Below are positions 1-5,796 of a stretch of 5,796 nucleotides of DNA, piece after piece. Both the position numbers and the translations under genes were made by a program. The notes under the pieces are model-generated. The model searched no databases and was not told the DNA's origin. It saw only the letters and a list, made by a program, of their open reading frames with translations. Where the stretch lies: contig DAOWMZ010000141.1 of the NCBI GenBank assembly GCA_030642845.1, positions 1 to 5,796 on the forward strand. The letters run 5' to 3'. This DNA comes from Candidatus Zixiibacteriota bacterium (GTDB taxonomy: Bacteria; Zixibacteria; MSB-5A5; GN15; FEB-12). Every line of letters starts with the position of its first letter. Position 1 is the stretch's first letter.

Positions 1-397
1 GCGACCATAAACCCTGCATTCTTTGAGTCATTTCCTGATATTTGCTCTCACGATTATCTTCATCGAGTTTCAAGTAACCATAAACCCAGAGATTATGCTC
101 GATCAATTCAAGACTATCGCGAAGTTGAAAACACTTCAACAGTATATCCGAAGATTCACCCAATTTACCCTGAAACTGAGCCAAACGTTCAATATTTTCA
201 TCAAGGAATTTATATTCGACTTCCCATGCTTCATCTGATGAATAAAGATCATCAAGATTCCATTTATACTTGTCCTCAATATCTGCTCTTTGCGGAATCG
301 CGTTTGTTGCACCAAAAGCAGAAATGGAAAAAACTGAAATAAGCAGCAATGCTGCTACCAACAAATTGAGAATCATTCTCCCTGAACTGTTCTTCAT
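1..397 (-). CDS. Exported oligoendopeptidase F-like M3 metallopeptidase, N-terminal part
   Basis: Partial gene: 132 complete codons are visible and the C-terminal part runs off the left edge. Residues 1-33 look like a signal peptide: a basic start (MKNSSGR), a hydrophobic core at about 8-28 (MILNLLVAALLLISVFSIS) and small residues (AFGATNA) suited to cleavage at about 29-33. The mature start has the pattern R-A-D-I-x-D-K-Y-K-W-N-L-D-D-L-Y-x(5)-W-E, which I recognise as the N-terminus of PepF/oligoendopeptidase F (peptidase family M3B). An acidic helical region follows, including LWVYGYLKLDEDN. The family cleaves short peptides using a zinc HExxH site, which here would be off-window, so catalytic competence cannot be judged. 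Classical PepF is cytoplasmic; the signal peptide implies periplasmic or envelope action (inference). In-frame ATGs also occur at 412 and 427. The start at 397 is chosen because AAAGG (409-405) sits 7 nt before it. The gene is divergent from the thioesterase gene. Confidence 0.82.
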   Translation of the reverse strand, partial: MKNSSGRMILNLLVAALLLISVFSISAFGATNAIPQRADIEDKYKWNLDDLYSSDEAWEVEYKFLDENIERLAQFQGKLGESSDILLKCFQLRDSLELIEHNLWVYGYLKLDEDNRESKYQEMTQRMQGLWS

Positions 398-404
398 TTT
401 TTGA

Positions 405-409
405 CCTTT
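405..409 (-). promoter_or_regulatory. Ribosome binding site deciding the peptidase start
   Basis: AAAGG on the minus strand, 7 nt before the ATG at 397. The alternative in-frame ATGs at 412 and 427 have no comparable purine-rich site at the right distance, so this site favours the shortest form. That form also gives the most typical signal peptide. Confidence 0.5.
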
Positions 410-419
410 CATAGTTGTA

Positions 420-449
420 TTGACCATACTTAGCTTGCAAATATATACA
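420..449 (+). promoter_or_regulatory. Candidate promoter for the thioesterase gene
   Basis: TTGACC (420-425, five of six matches to the -35 consensus) is followed after 18 bp by TATACA (444-449, four of six matches to the -10 consensus). Transcription would start near 456 and leave a leader of about 40 nt before the ATG at 497. That fits the downstream start and not the ATG at 461. The -35 overlaps the possible upstream ATG of the divergent peptidase gene. This is pattern matching only, in AT-rich DNA. Confidence 0.28.
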
Positions 450-459
450 TAATATTATA
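438..459 (-). promoter_or_regulatory. Candidate promoter for the peptidase gene
   Basis: Two possible -10 elements lie upstream of the peptidase gene on the minus strand. One is a perfect TATAAT (459-454). The other is TATATTTG (445-438), which fits the TAnnTTTG consensus known for Bacteroidetes primary sigma factors. Neither has a convincing -35/-33 element at normal spacing. The region is so AT-rich that chance matches are expected. The second element would give a leader of roughly 30 nt, which is a reasonable length. Confidence 0.3.
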
Positions 460-465
460 TATGTA
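446..465. repeat. AT-rich inverted repeat between divergent genes
   Basis: TACATA (446-451) and TATGTA (460-465) are perfect inverted copies separated by 8 bp (ATATTATA). The repeat lies in the middle of the divergent intergenic region and overlaps the -10 candidates of both strands. It could be an operator for a dimeric regulator. It could equally be chance, since almost every base here is A or T. Confidence 0.3.
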
Positions 466-485
466 CACTGAAATTTATTATTACC

Positions 486-490
486 GAGGA
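486..490 (+). promoter_or_regulatory. Ribosome binding site deciding the thioesterase start
   Basis: GAGGA lies 6 nt before the ATG at 497. The other in-frame ATG at 461 is preceded only by AT-rich sequence and would add 12 residues (MYTEIYYYRGIN) outside the hotdog domain. The site therefore supports the 134-residue form. Confidence 0.7.
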
Positions 491-496
491 ATTAAT

Positions 497-901
497 ATGT
501 TTACATTGGATATGAAAGTAAGGCTGCATGACACCGATGCCGCCGGGGTTCTTTTTTTCGCTAATTATTTTAAATTTGCTCATGATGCCTATGAACAGTT
601 TATGGAATCGATTGGTTTTGACTTCAGGCACATGATTGATAAATCCTCATACTTAATTCTCATTGTAAATGCCAAATCTAATTTTCATAAACCTATGTAC
701 GCAGGCGACATAATCAAGGTTGCAATTAAAACCGAAAAAATCGGACACACATCCTATGTGTTGTCTTATGAGATTTTCAACGGATCTGGAGAAATAACTG
801 CAACAATCAAAACAACTCATGTTGCAATTGATAAAAAAAGCCACAAACCAATAGCATTACCAGAAAAGCTTGTCGAAGAATTGAAAAATATCAGTTCATA
901 G
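497..901 (+). CDS. Hotdog-fold acyl-CoA thioesterase, probable DHNA-CoA thioesterase
   Basis: A 134-residue single-domain protein of the 4-hydroxybenzoyl-CoA thioesterase (4HBT) type, normal length for the family. The signature is at residues 11-25: H-D-T-D-A-A-G-V-L-F-F-A-N-Y-F. Asp14 sits where the catalytic Asp of Pseudomonas 4HBT lies, followed by HDAYE (29-33). The DTDAAGV-[LV]-[FY]-FA pattern recalls cyanobacterial DHNA-CoA thioesterases of the Slr0204 type. YbgC proteins usually have a His just before A-N (VYHAN), whereas here it is Phe. Hydrolysis of DHNA-CoA to DHNA and CoA is the step between MenB and MenA, and it is the only step between MenH and MenA not covered by the neighbouring operon. 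The substrate is therefore inferred from motif plus context; another acyl-CoA remains possible. The gene faces the men operon and overlaps menE by 11 bp at the 3' ends, so it must be transcribed separately. Confidence 0.8.
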   Translation: MFTLDMKVRLHDTDAAGVLFFANYFKFAHDAYEQFMESIGFDFRHMIDKSSYLILIVNAKSNFHKPMYAGDIIKVAIKTEKIGHTSYVLSYEIFNGSGEITATIKTTHVAIDKKSHKPIALPEKLVEELKNISS

Positions 902-2327
902 ATTTATATTTTTTTTCCGCTAACTGTTTGAGTTTGAGCCTGTTAAATTTAATCCCGCCCTGCTTGTCATCATTGGGTAATTCATAAAATGCTGCCGGAA
1001 TCATATAACCTGGCAAACAGTCACGTAGTGACTTCTCTATTTTCTTTGTTTCCATTTTTCTTTTTAATTTTATGAACGCAACTGGACGATTTACGAATTC
1101 AGGATCATCAACCCCAACAACTACAGCCTCTTCGATACTATCAAATTGCAGCAAAGCTGCTTCTATCGTTTCGGGACAGATATTCTCTCCACCGGAAATA
1201 AACATGTTGTCTTTTCTACCCGATACAGTCAAATATCCTTTTTTATCTATTTTTCCCATATCCCCGGTATGAAACCAACCATCGCCATCAATTGAGTCAT
1301 CGATTCCTTTGTTGATAATATATCCTCTGAATAGAGTTTCAGATTTTACAAAAATCTCCCCCTCATCAGAAATTTTCAATTCACGATATTTTAAAAGTTT
1401 CCCGGATGTCTTTAATAATTCAATATCAGCATTAGGGGGTGTTGTTGTTACCTGCGATGCCATCTCAGTTAAGCCATAGGTGGTATGTATGGGAATTCCT
1501 GCCTCAACTGATTTCTCGATCAAATTAAATGGTACTCTTCCCCCGCCTATCAGCAGAGCCTTTAGGCTCATTAATATTTCTTTTATAGAATTTGATTTAA
1601 GCAATCGATAAAGCTGAGTCGCCACCAATGAACAATGCGATACTTTGTATCGTATTATTGAATCTTCCAAGTTTTCATCAGGTTCGGGAATCACTATAGT
1701 TGCTCCGGCAAGGATAGTACGAAATATAATCCCAAGACCACCCACATGATAAAACGGCAGCGACACCAACCATCGGTCACCCTGTTGTAATAAAATATTT
1801 TCATTGGAGCCTGATGCGTTGTAGTAATGATTACCAAAGGAATGTAATACCCCTTTGGGTTCTCCCGAAGAGCCGGAAGTAAAAATAATAGTAGCATCCT
1901 GTTCTAAAGATAATCTTGATTTGGAATTATCATATTGATACAATTCCATTACATCAAAGAATCTATCCAAACTAATTATTGAAAGATTAGAGTTGTATTT
2001 TGCTGGAATCATAACCCCGGGACATATCAGATGAGAAATGTAGAACTGTTTTAACAATTCAATATTTGATTGCTCAGGCAATCTATAGTTCATCGGAACA
2101 GCAACGGCACCAATACGAAACAGCGCTAATAATAGAATCGGAAACTCAATTGGATTATGTGAGAGAATTGCTACCCGATCATTTTTTTTAATGTTATTAT
2201 CAGCTAACCATTGTGTCGCTTTATTAACCAAATGATTAAACTCTTTATAAGTAATCTCTCTGTTTGAACTAATAAGGGCGATTTCATCGCCTGCAACCTT
2301 ATGTAGAGGGCAAGTAATCTCAGGCAA
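891..2327 (-). CDS. menE: o-Succinylbenzoate--CoA ligase MenE
   Basis: 478 residues. MenE activates o-succinylbenzoate with ATP to an acyl-AMP and transfers it to CoA, giving OSB-CoA for MenB. It belongs to the ANL adenylating superfamily and is soluble. Motifs in order: ATP-binding P-loop T-S-G-S-S-G-E-P-K-G (150-159); substrate-side PFYHVGGLG (191-199), typical of MenE; IGGGRVP (260-266); YGLTEMA (284-290); WFHTGD (351-356) with Asp356 for ribose; hinge GRKD (370-373); and C-terminal GGIKFNR (457-463) with the catalytic Lys460. The GGIK-x-x-R form of the last motif matches MenE rather than generic acyl-CoA synthetases. The start codon is TTG, not ATG. It overlaps the end of menC by 8 bp and is preceded by a strong GAGGA. 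The next in-frame ATG is about 78 codons later and would remove conserved sequence. It is the last gene of the operon. Confidence 0.95.
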   Translation of the reverse strand: MPEITCPLHKVAGDEIALISSNREITYKEFNHLVNKATQWLADNNIKKNDRVAILSHNPIEFPILLLALFRIGAVAVPMNYRLPEQSNIELLKQFYISHLICPGVMIPAKYNSNLSIISLDRFFDVMELYQYDNSKSRLSLEQDATIIFTSGSSGEPKGVLHSFGNHYYNASGSNENILLQQGDRWLVSLPFYHVGGLGIIFRTILAGATIVIPEPDENLEDSIIRYKVSHCSLVATQLYRLLKSNSIKEILMSLKALLIGGGRVPFNLIEKSVEAGIPIHTTYGLTEMASQVTTTPPNADIELLKTSGKLLKYRELKISDEGEIFVKSETLFRGYIINKGIDDSIDGDGWFHTGDMGKIDKKGYLTVSGRKDNMFISGGENICPETIEAALLQFDSIEEAVVVGVDDPEFVNRPVAFIKLKRKMETKKIEKSLRDCLPGYMIPAAFYELPNDDKQGGIKFNRLKLKQLAEKKYKSMN

Positions 2328-3411
2328 GGTTAATTTCCTCGATACATGAGGATTTAAGATTTAGTTTTTGATCGGGTAAGGCTTTAAGATCAACATGACC
2401 TGATTCAATTTTGAATGATGTTTCCAATGTATCTTCAGCAAACCATTCTATAGTATCCAACCCGGCTGTAGCTCTACATCCCGATGCCAATTCTGCTAAT
2501 GCAATTAGCCCAATACTTGATTCAAATGATGAACTTATAACAGTTTTCATTCCAAGGCTCTTTGCTTTTTTGATAAATTCAAAAGTTTTTACAAAACCAA
2601 GAATAGTCGGTTTTAAAACCAGAGTTGTAATACCGGGAATATGCTCCATTGCTTTTGGATAAATAGCGGTAAGGCTTTCATCAAGGGCAATAGGAATATT
2701 AAATTTACTTTTATTGCATAACTGCAAAATCCCTAAATAATCTTTAACCGGCTCTTCGATATACGAAATCTTTATGTCACTAATACTATTTCCAAAATAA
2801 ATAGCTTCTTCAACACTCCAAGATCTATTCGCATCTAAAACTAACTTCGTTAGTTTTTCTATATTTTCATACACCTTATGAACTAAATTTATATCCTCTT
2901 CTAAACTCTGCCGTCCGACTTTGAGTTTGAGAGTTGTGTAGCCCTTGGCTTTTAAGGTTTTTACTTTTCCTATAATCTCATCTTCACTTCCGGATAAAAG
3001 AGCATTGACCTTAATGCTATCAGATGCATTTTCTGAAATAAAACTCCTAATATGAGATTTTGAGAATAGATTTAATATTGCTGTGCAGATCCCAAATTCT
3101 ACCGATGGAAACAATTTTGCTTCTTCTGCATGTTCAAGCATCGTATCAATAAGTGGTGAACTCTGTAAACCGGATAATACTTTTTCCAGAGGAATGTTTT
3201 TGATTGATTGTATTAATTGTTCTTCTGCCTGTTCGATAGTTTCTCTGCTGAATCCCGGTAATGGGGCTATTTCTCCGGAAGCCATCAATTCATCATTACT
3301 CCAAAGAGTTAAAATCAAACCCTCTCTATATTCAACTTTGCTCCCTTTTAAATTCAAACTTTTTGTTAATGGCAATTTGTAACGAAATAATTTCGGTTTT
3401 ATATCTGTCAT
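2320..3411 (-). CDS. menC: o-Succinylbenzoate synthase MenC
   Basis: 363 residues, enolase superfamily. MenC dehydrates SHCHC to o-succinylbenzoate in a Mg2+-dependent reaction. The N-terminal capping domain (about 1-100) contains GEIAPLPGFS (46-55), a typical substrate-loop segment. The barrel carries all expected catalytic elements: the K-x-K pair in T-L-K-L-K-V-G (Lys162 and Lys164); metal ligands Asp193 (VLDANRSW), the Glu of IEEP (218-221) and Asp244 (ALDES); the opposing base Lys267 in VLKPTILG; and SSSFESSIG (293-301) near the substrate carboxylate. OSB synthases diverge strongly and can resemble dipeptide epimerases or N-acylamino acid racemases. The operon position between menA and menE settles the call. 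The ATG overlaps the menA stop as ATGA (4 bp), so translation is probably coupled. Only a weak Shine-Dalgarno is visible. The stop lies inside the start region of menE. Confidence 0.94.
   Translation of the reverse strand: MTDIKPKLFRYKLPLTKSLNLKGSKVEYREGLILTLWSNDELMASGEIAPLPGFSRETIEQAEEQLIQSIKNIPLEKVLSGLQSSPLIDTMLEHAEEAKLFPSVEFGICTAILNLFSKSHIRSFISENASDSIKVNALLSGSEDEIIGKVKTLKAKGYTTLKLKVGRQSLEEDINLVHKVYENIEKLTKLVLDANRSWSVEEAIYFGNSISDIKISYIEEPVKDYLGILQLCNKSKFNIPIALDESLTAIYPKAMEHIPGITTLVLKPTILGFVKTFEFIKKAKSLGMKTVISSSFESSIGLIALAELASGCRATAGLDTIEWFAEDTLETSFKIESGHVDLKALPDQKLNLKSSCIEEINLA
2336..2340 (-). promoter_or_regulatory. Ribosome binding site for the TTG start of menE
   Basis: GAGGA on the minus strand, 8 nt before the TTG at 2327 and inside the last codons of menC. 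It is the best support for the non-ATG start, since no nearby in-frame ATG exists. Its position inside menC suggests translational coupling of menC and menE. Confidence 0.7.
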
Positions 3412-4289
3412 AGCAACCAGCCTATTGAAAACAGAACAGAATAAATCAAAAGTATTTTCCCTGTAGATGCGAGAACATTATTTAATTCCCGACCTTTAAT
3501 AGTATATACTTTTCTAAAAAGCGGAATCGCAAATATTACTGTAATTAGAGATAACAATGAATAGTATTTATCTGAAATAAGTAAAACTACTAATAGCGGT
3601 ATCAGTAGCCCTATAACCACAGAAGATGTGTATTCAAATTGGGCATAAGATGTCCCGAACCTTACCGCTAAAGTCTTCTTGCCAATTTTTCTGTCGTTGT
3701 CAATATCTCTCAAATTATTAACCGTAAGAATTGCAGCCGACATCAAACCGGGTGATAAACCGGCTAATAAAACAATATTATTAATCTCTAAAGTCTGGAC
3801 ATAATATGTTCCCCCAACGGCGACCGGACCAAAAAAGATCAATACAAAAATATCAGCCAGTCCGTTATATCCAAGCGGGTAGGGACCGCCGGTATAGAGT
3901 ATTCCAAACAGAATCGAACTCAAGCCAATAATCACAATCGGCCATCCTCCCCTAACTACCAAATATACTCCTGACAACAACGCCATGGAAAACACAAAGT
4001 ATGTGGCTTTTTTCATTGTGTCCGGACTAACCATTCCCGATTGAGTTACCCTTATCGGGCCAAGACGATCCCCTTTGTCTGCCCCTTTTTTAAAATCATA
4101 ATAATCGTTGGCAAAATTTGTCCCAATCTGAATTAGCAAAGCTCCGACGACAGCGGCAAGACATGATAATAGATGAAACCCGCCTGACTCATACGCCATA
4201 GCTGTCCCTATAAGAACCGGTGCAATTGCCGCCGGTAAAGTTTTAGGTCGGGATGCCAAAATCCATGTATTTATAAAAGAGTTGGACAT
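3408..4289 (-). CDS. menA: 1,4-Dihydroxy-2-naphthoate polyprenyltransferase MenA
   Basis: 293 residues, UbiA-type integral membrane prenyltransferase. MenA joins a polyprenyl chain to DHNA with loss of the carboxylate, giving demethylmenaquinone in the inner membrane. The start W-I-L-A-S-R-P-K-T-L-P-A (9-20) is characteristic of MenA. The first Asp-rich motif is NFANDYYDFKKGAD (58-71; Asp62 and Asp65). The second is NNLRDIDNDRKIGKKT (191-206; Asp195 and Asp199). These bind Mg2+ and the prenyl diphosphate. About eight or nine hydrophobic segments are visible, for example near 19-32, 39-56, 96-112, 116-133, 143-160, 171-190, 222-238, 244-258 and 277-292. Length is typical. The start ATG has only a weak AAAGA nearby and is preceded by a small hairpin in the 24-bp gap after menB. 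The end overlaps menC by 4 bp. Confidence 0.96.
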   Translation of the reverse strand: MSNSFINTWILASRPKTLPAAIAPVLIGTAMAYESGGFHLLSCLAAVVGALLIQIGTNFANDYYDFKKGADKGDRLGPIRVTQSGMVSPDTMKKATYFVFSMALLSGVYLVVRGGWPIVIIGLSSILFGILYTGGPYPLGYNGLADIFVLIFFGPVAVGGTYYVQTLEINNIVLLAGLSPGLMSAAILTVNNLRDIDNDRKIGKKTLAVRFGTSYAQFEYTSSVVIGLLIPLLVVLLISDKYYSLLSLITVIFAIPLFRKVYTIKGRELNNVLASTGKILLIYSVLFSIGWLL

Positions 4290-4300
4290 TCTTTATAAGC

Positions 4301-4313
4301 GTGGCTACGCCAC
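4301..4313. repeat. Small hairpin between menB and menA
   Basis: GTGGC (4301-4305), TAC, GCCAC (4309-4313): a perfect 5-bp stem with a 3-nt loop. It is GC-rich in otherwise AT-rich sequence and fills half of the 24-bp gap between menB and menA. In the minus-strand transcript it directly follows the menB stop and ends 11 nt before the menA ATG. There is no U-tract, so it is not a classical terminator. It might affect menA initiation or protect the upstream RNA from decay; both are guesses. Confidence 0.4.
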
Positions 4314-5135
4314 CTATGGCTGCCTGGGAAATTTGGAAAAATCAGGTTTCCGTTTTTCAACAAATGCGTTGCGTCCTTCCTGTCCTTCCTCGGTCATGTA
4401 AAAAAGCATCGTTGCATTTCCGGCCAGTTCCTGCAGTCCGGCTTGTCCATCACAATCAGCATTTAACGCCGCTTTTAAACAACGGAGAGCCATTGGGGAA
4501 TTTGCTAAAATTTCCCGACACCATTTAACAGTTTCATCTTCAAGATTATCATAGGGCACAACCGTATTAACCAAACCCATTTCCAATGCCTGCCTGGCAT
4601 CATACTGACGACAGAGAAACCAAATTTCCCGCGCCTTTTTCTGTCCTACAATGCGAGCCATATAACTCGCCCCGTAGCCGCCATCGAAAGAACCGACCCG
4701 GGGACCGGTCTGACCGAATATTGCATTTTCCGCAGCGATAGTAAGATCACATATAAGATGAAGCACGTGCCCGCCTCCGATAGCATAACCTGCAACCATT
4801 GCAATTATCGGTTTAGGGCAGGTTCTGATCTGTCTTTGGAAATCGAGAACGTTTAGACGATTGACACCTTCATTATCAGTATAACCTGAATCACCGCGTA
4901 TTCTCTGATCACCACCCGAACAAAAAGCCTTTTCACCCATACCGGTCAAGATTATAACTCCAATATCAGGATCATCTTTGGCATCAGCCAATGCCTGTCC
5001 CATTTCAAAAACAGTAAGCGGTCGAAACGCATTGCGTATTTCGGGACGGTTGATAGTTATTTTGGCGATCCCCTCGGCTTTATGATATATAATATCTTTG
5101 AATTTTTTAGCATCAACCCATTTTATCTTTTCCAT
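4314..5135 (-). CDS. menB: 1,4-Dihydroxy-2-naphthoyl-CoA synthase MenB
   Basis: 273 residues, crotonase superfamily. MenB closes the second ring of OSB-CoA in a Dieckmann-type condensation to give DHNA-CoA. Landmarks are [11 protein letters not shown] (29-39); [14 protein letters not shown] (72-85) with the oxyanion-hole backbone and Tyr85; [13 protein letters not shown] (115-127); [15 protein letters not shown] (141-155); and the C-terminal [12 protein letters not shown] (247-258) and [10 protein letters not shown] (261-270), which are diagnostic of MenB and absent from ordinary enoyl-CoA hydratases. Gly144 in the QTG triplet is the state known for bicarbonate-dependent MenB enzymes; the other class has an acidic residue there. 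A bicarbonate cofactor is therefore inferred. The ATG at 5135 has GAGG 5 nt upstream and lies 12 nt after the menH stop. By eye the gene is somewhat more GC-rich than menC or menE, plausibly because the protein is strongly conserved. Confidence 0.97.
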   Translation of the reverse strand: MEKIKWVDAKKFKDIIYHKAEGIAKITINRPEIRNAFRPLTVFEMGQALADAKDDPDIGVIILTGMGEKAFCSGGDQRIRGDSGYTDNEGVNRLNVLDFQRQIRTCPKPIIAMVAGYAIGGGHVLHLICDLTIAAENAIFGQTGPRVGSFDGGYGASYMARIVGQKKAREIWFLCRQYDARQALEMGLVNTVVPYDNLEDETVKWCREILANSPMALRCLKAALNADCDGQAGLQELAGNATMLFYMTEEGQEGRNAFVEKRKPDFSKFPRQP

Positions 5136-5147
5136 TATAACCTCATC

Positions 5148-5796
5148 TTATTTTATCAAAAAATCTCTTACAGTATCGGCATATATCTCTGGCATCTCAA
5201 AATGAACATTATGACCCGCATCGGGAATAATATTCAAATTAGCTGTCGGAATCAATACGGCCATCTCTTTAGCTATAACCTTGAACTTAACATCCAATTC
5301 CCCGGCAATCAACAAAGTTGGATTTTTTATTTTATCAAGTTCTCCCCAAAGTGATGGCTGCATTCCTGTTCCCATATGCAATAATGACAGGGCATAACCC
5401 TCTCTGTTTTCTATGCGAGTCTTTTTCATTTCATCCAATTTTTTATCATTCCGCCTCAGCGATGCAAAAAGTGGCTGGCGATACCAAGCTTCAATAAAAT
5501 CTTCAAAATCAGTTTCCTGTATTTTCTTTGCCAGTTTTTCATCCTGCTTGATTCTTTCTGATCGTTCTAATTCTGTTTTTAATCCGGGAGATGTAGATTC
5601 AAAAATTATCTTATTAAAATATTCAGAATAGTTGATAGCCAAATATAATCCCAGCCTTCCCCCCATTGAGTAAGCCATCAAATCAACCTTGTTGATTTTT
5701 TTTTCGTTCATAAATTCGATTAGACACTCTGCAGTTTTTTCCATACCGTAGAAATCATCGGGACCATCAACAATTGTCTCTCCATGACCGGGAAGA
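5148..5796 (-). CDS. menH: SHCHC synthase MenH, 5' end off the window
   Basis: Alpha/beta-hydrolase, 215 residues visible. The reading frame stays open past the ATG at 5744 to the right edge, and the extra residues begin L-P-G-H-G-E-T, the conserved LPGHG motif. The true start is therefore upstream and about 40-50 residues are missing relative to the usual 250-270. MenH removes pyruvate from SEPHCHC, the MenD product, to give SHCHC. In window numbering the triad is Ser43 (AYSMGGR), Asp168 (GELDVKF) and His195 (AGHNVHFEMP). Other MenH-like marks are ESTSPGL (66-72) and EAWYRQPLFASL (102-113), corresponding to the WYxQPxFxSL segment of known MenH. The residue two before the nucleophile is Ala (A-Y-S-M-G-G), where Gly is usual. 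The oxyanion-hole segment is off-window. It is the first visible gene of the operon and ends 12 nt before menB. Confidence 0.92.
   Translation of the reverse strand, partial: LPGHGETIVDGPDDFYGMEKTAECLIEFMNEKKINKVDLMAYSMGGRLGLYLAINYSEYFNKIIFESTSPGLKTELERSERIKQDEKLAKKIQETDFEDFIEAWYRQPLFASLRRNDKKLDEMKKTRIENREGYALSLLHMGTGMQPSLWGELDKIKNPTLLIAGELDVKFKVIAKEMAVLIPTANLNIIPDAGHNVHFEMPEIYADTVRDFLIK

Noticed and set aside
23..238. Plus-strand open frame opposite the peptidase gene
   Set aside because: The minus strand encodes a recognisable signal peptide and PepF N-terminus through the whole stretch; the plus-strand product has no recognisable features.
461..496. Longer form of the thioesterase starting at the ATG at 461
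   Set aside because: The added residues have no counterpart in the hotdog domain and no ribosome binding site precedes that ATG. GAGGA stands at the correct distance before 497.
902..920. Run of eight T at 909-916 as a terminator for the thioesterase gene
   Set aside because: The only hairpin before it is a 4-bp TGAA/TTCA stem with a 9-nt loop, too weak and too far from the T run. The run lies within the menE coding sequence as lysine codons.
1072..5631. Plus-strand open frames at 1072-1272, 2411-2662, 3083-3382, 4301-4528, 5082-5354 and 5413-5631, and minus-strand frames at 653-844 and 1694-1897
   Set aside because: All lie inside strongly supported men genes or the thioesterase gene in another frame, and none has a family motif or a convincing start.
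5742..5744. ATG at 5744 as the true start of menH
   Set aside because: The frame remains open upstream to the window edge and encodes the conserved LPGHG motif, so this ATG is internal.
1..5796. A novel defence, mobile or otherwise undescribed multi-gene system
   Set aside because: Every sizeable frame belongs to a known family, no repeats, transposase, integrase, toxin-antitoxin or CRISPR features are visible, and base composition is broadly even.

Overview
This window is mostly a menaquinone (vitamin K2) biosynthesis operon. The organism is probably a Gram-negative, anaerobic or respiratory bacterium that makes menaquinone by the classical chorismate/o-succinylbenzoate route rather than the futalosine route. 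The DNA is AT-rich, judged by eye. The menH-menB-menA-menC-menE order, a TAnnTTTG-like promoter element and an exported PepF-type peptidase would fit the Bacteroidetes/Chlorobi/FCB side of the tree. That placement is weak inference, because no rRNA or other marker is present.

Layout, left to right. Positions 1-397 (minus) hold the N-terminal 132 codons of an M3-family oligoendopeptidase F-like protein with a signal peptide; its remainder lies off the left edge. Positions 398-496 form a short, very AT-rich divergent promoter region. Positions 497-901 (plus) encode a small hotdog-fold acyl-CoA thioesterase that resembles DHNA-CoA thioesterases. Its 3' end overlaps the 3' end of menE by 11 bp, tail to tail. 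From 891 to the right edge, five minus-strand genes form a tight operon transcribed right to left: menH (5' end off the right edge), menB, menA, menC and menE. Gaps are 12 bp and 24 bp, followed by overlaps of 4 bp and 8 bp. No gene-free stretch exceeds about 100 bp.

How the genes work together (known for the families). MenH makes SHCHC from the MenD product. MenC dehydrates SHCHC to o-succinylbenzoate (OSB). MenE activates OSB to OSB-CoA. MenB closes the ring to 1,4-dihydroxy-2-naphthoyl-CoA (DHNA-CoA). A thioesterase releases DHNA, and MenA prenylates DHNA at the membrane to demethylmenaquinone. The plus-strand thioesterase is a good candidate for the hydrolysis step, so the window may cover every step from SEPHCHC to demethylmenaquinone. 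MenF and MenD are not present and could lie just beyond the right edge. The final methyltransferase (MenG/UbiE) is also absent.

I found no mobile element, CRISPR array, RNA gene or unknown multi-gene system. The points worth a second look are the convergent thioesterase, the secreted PepF-like enzyme, the TTG start of menE, an Ala-type nucleophile elbow in MenH, and a small hairpin in front of menA.
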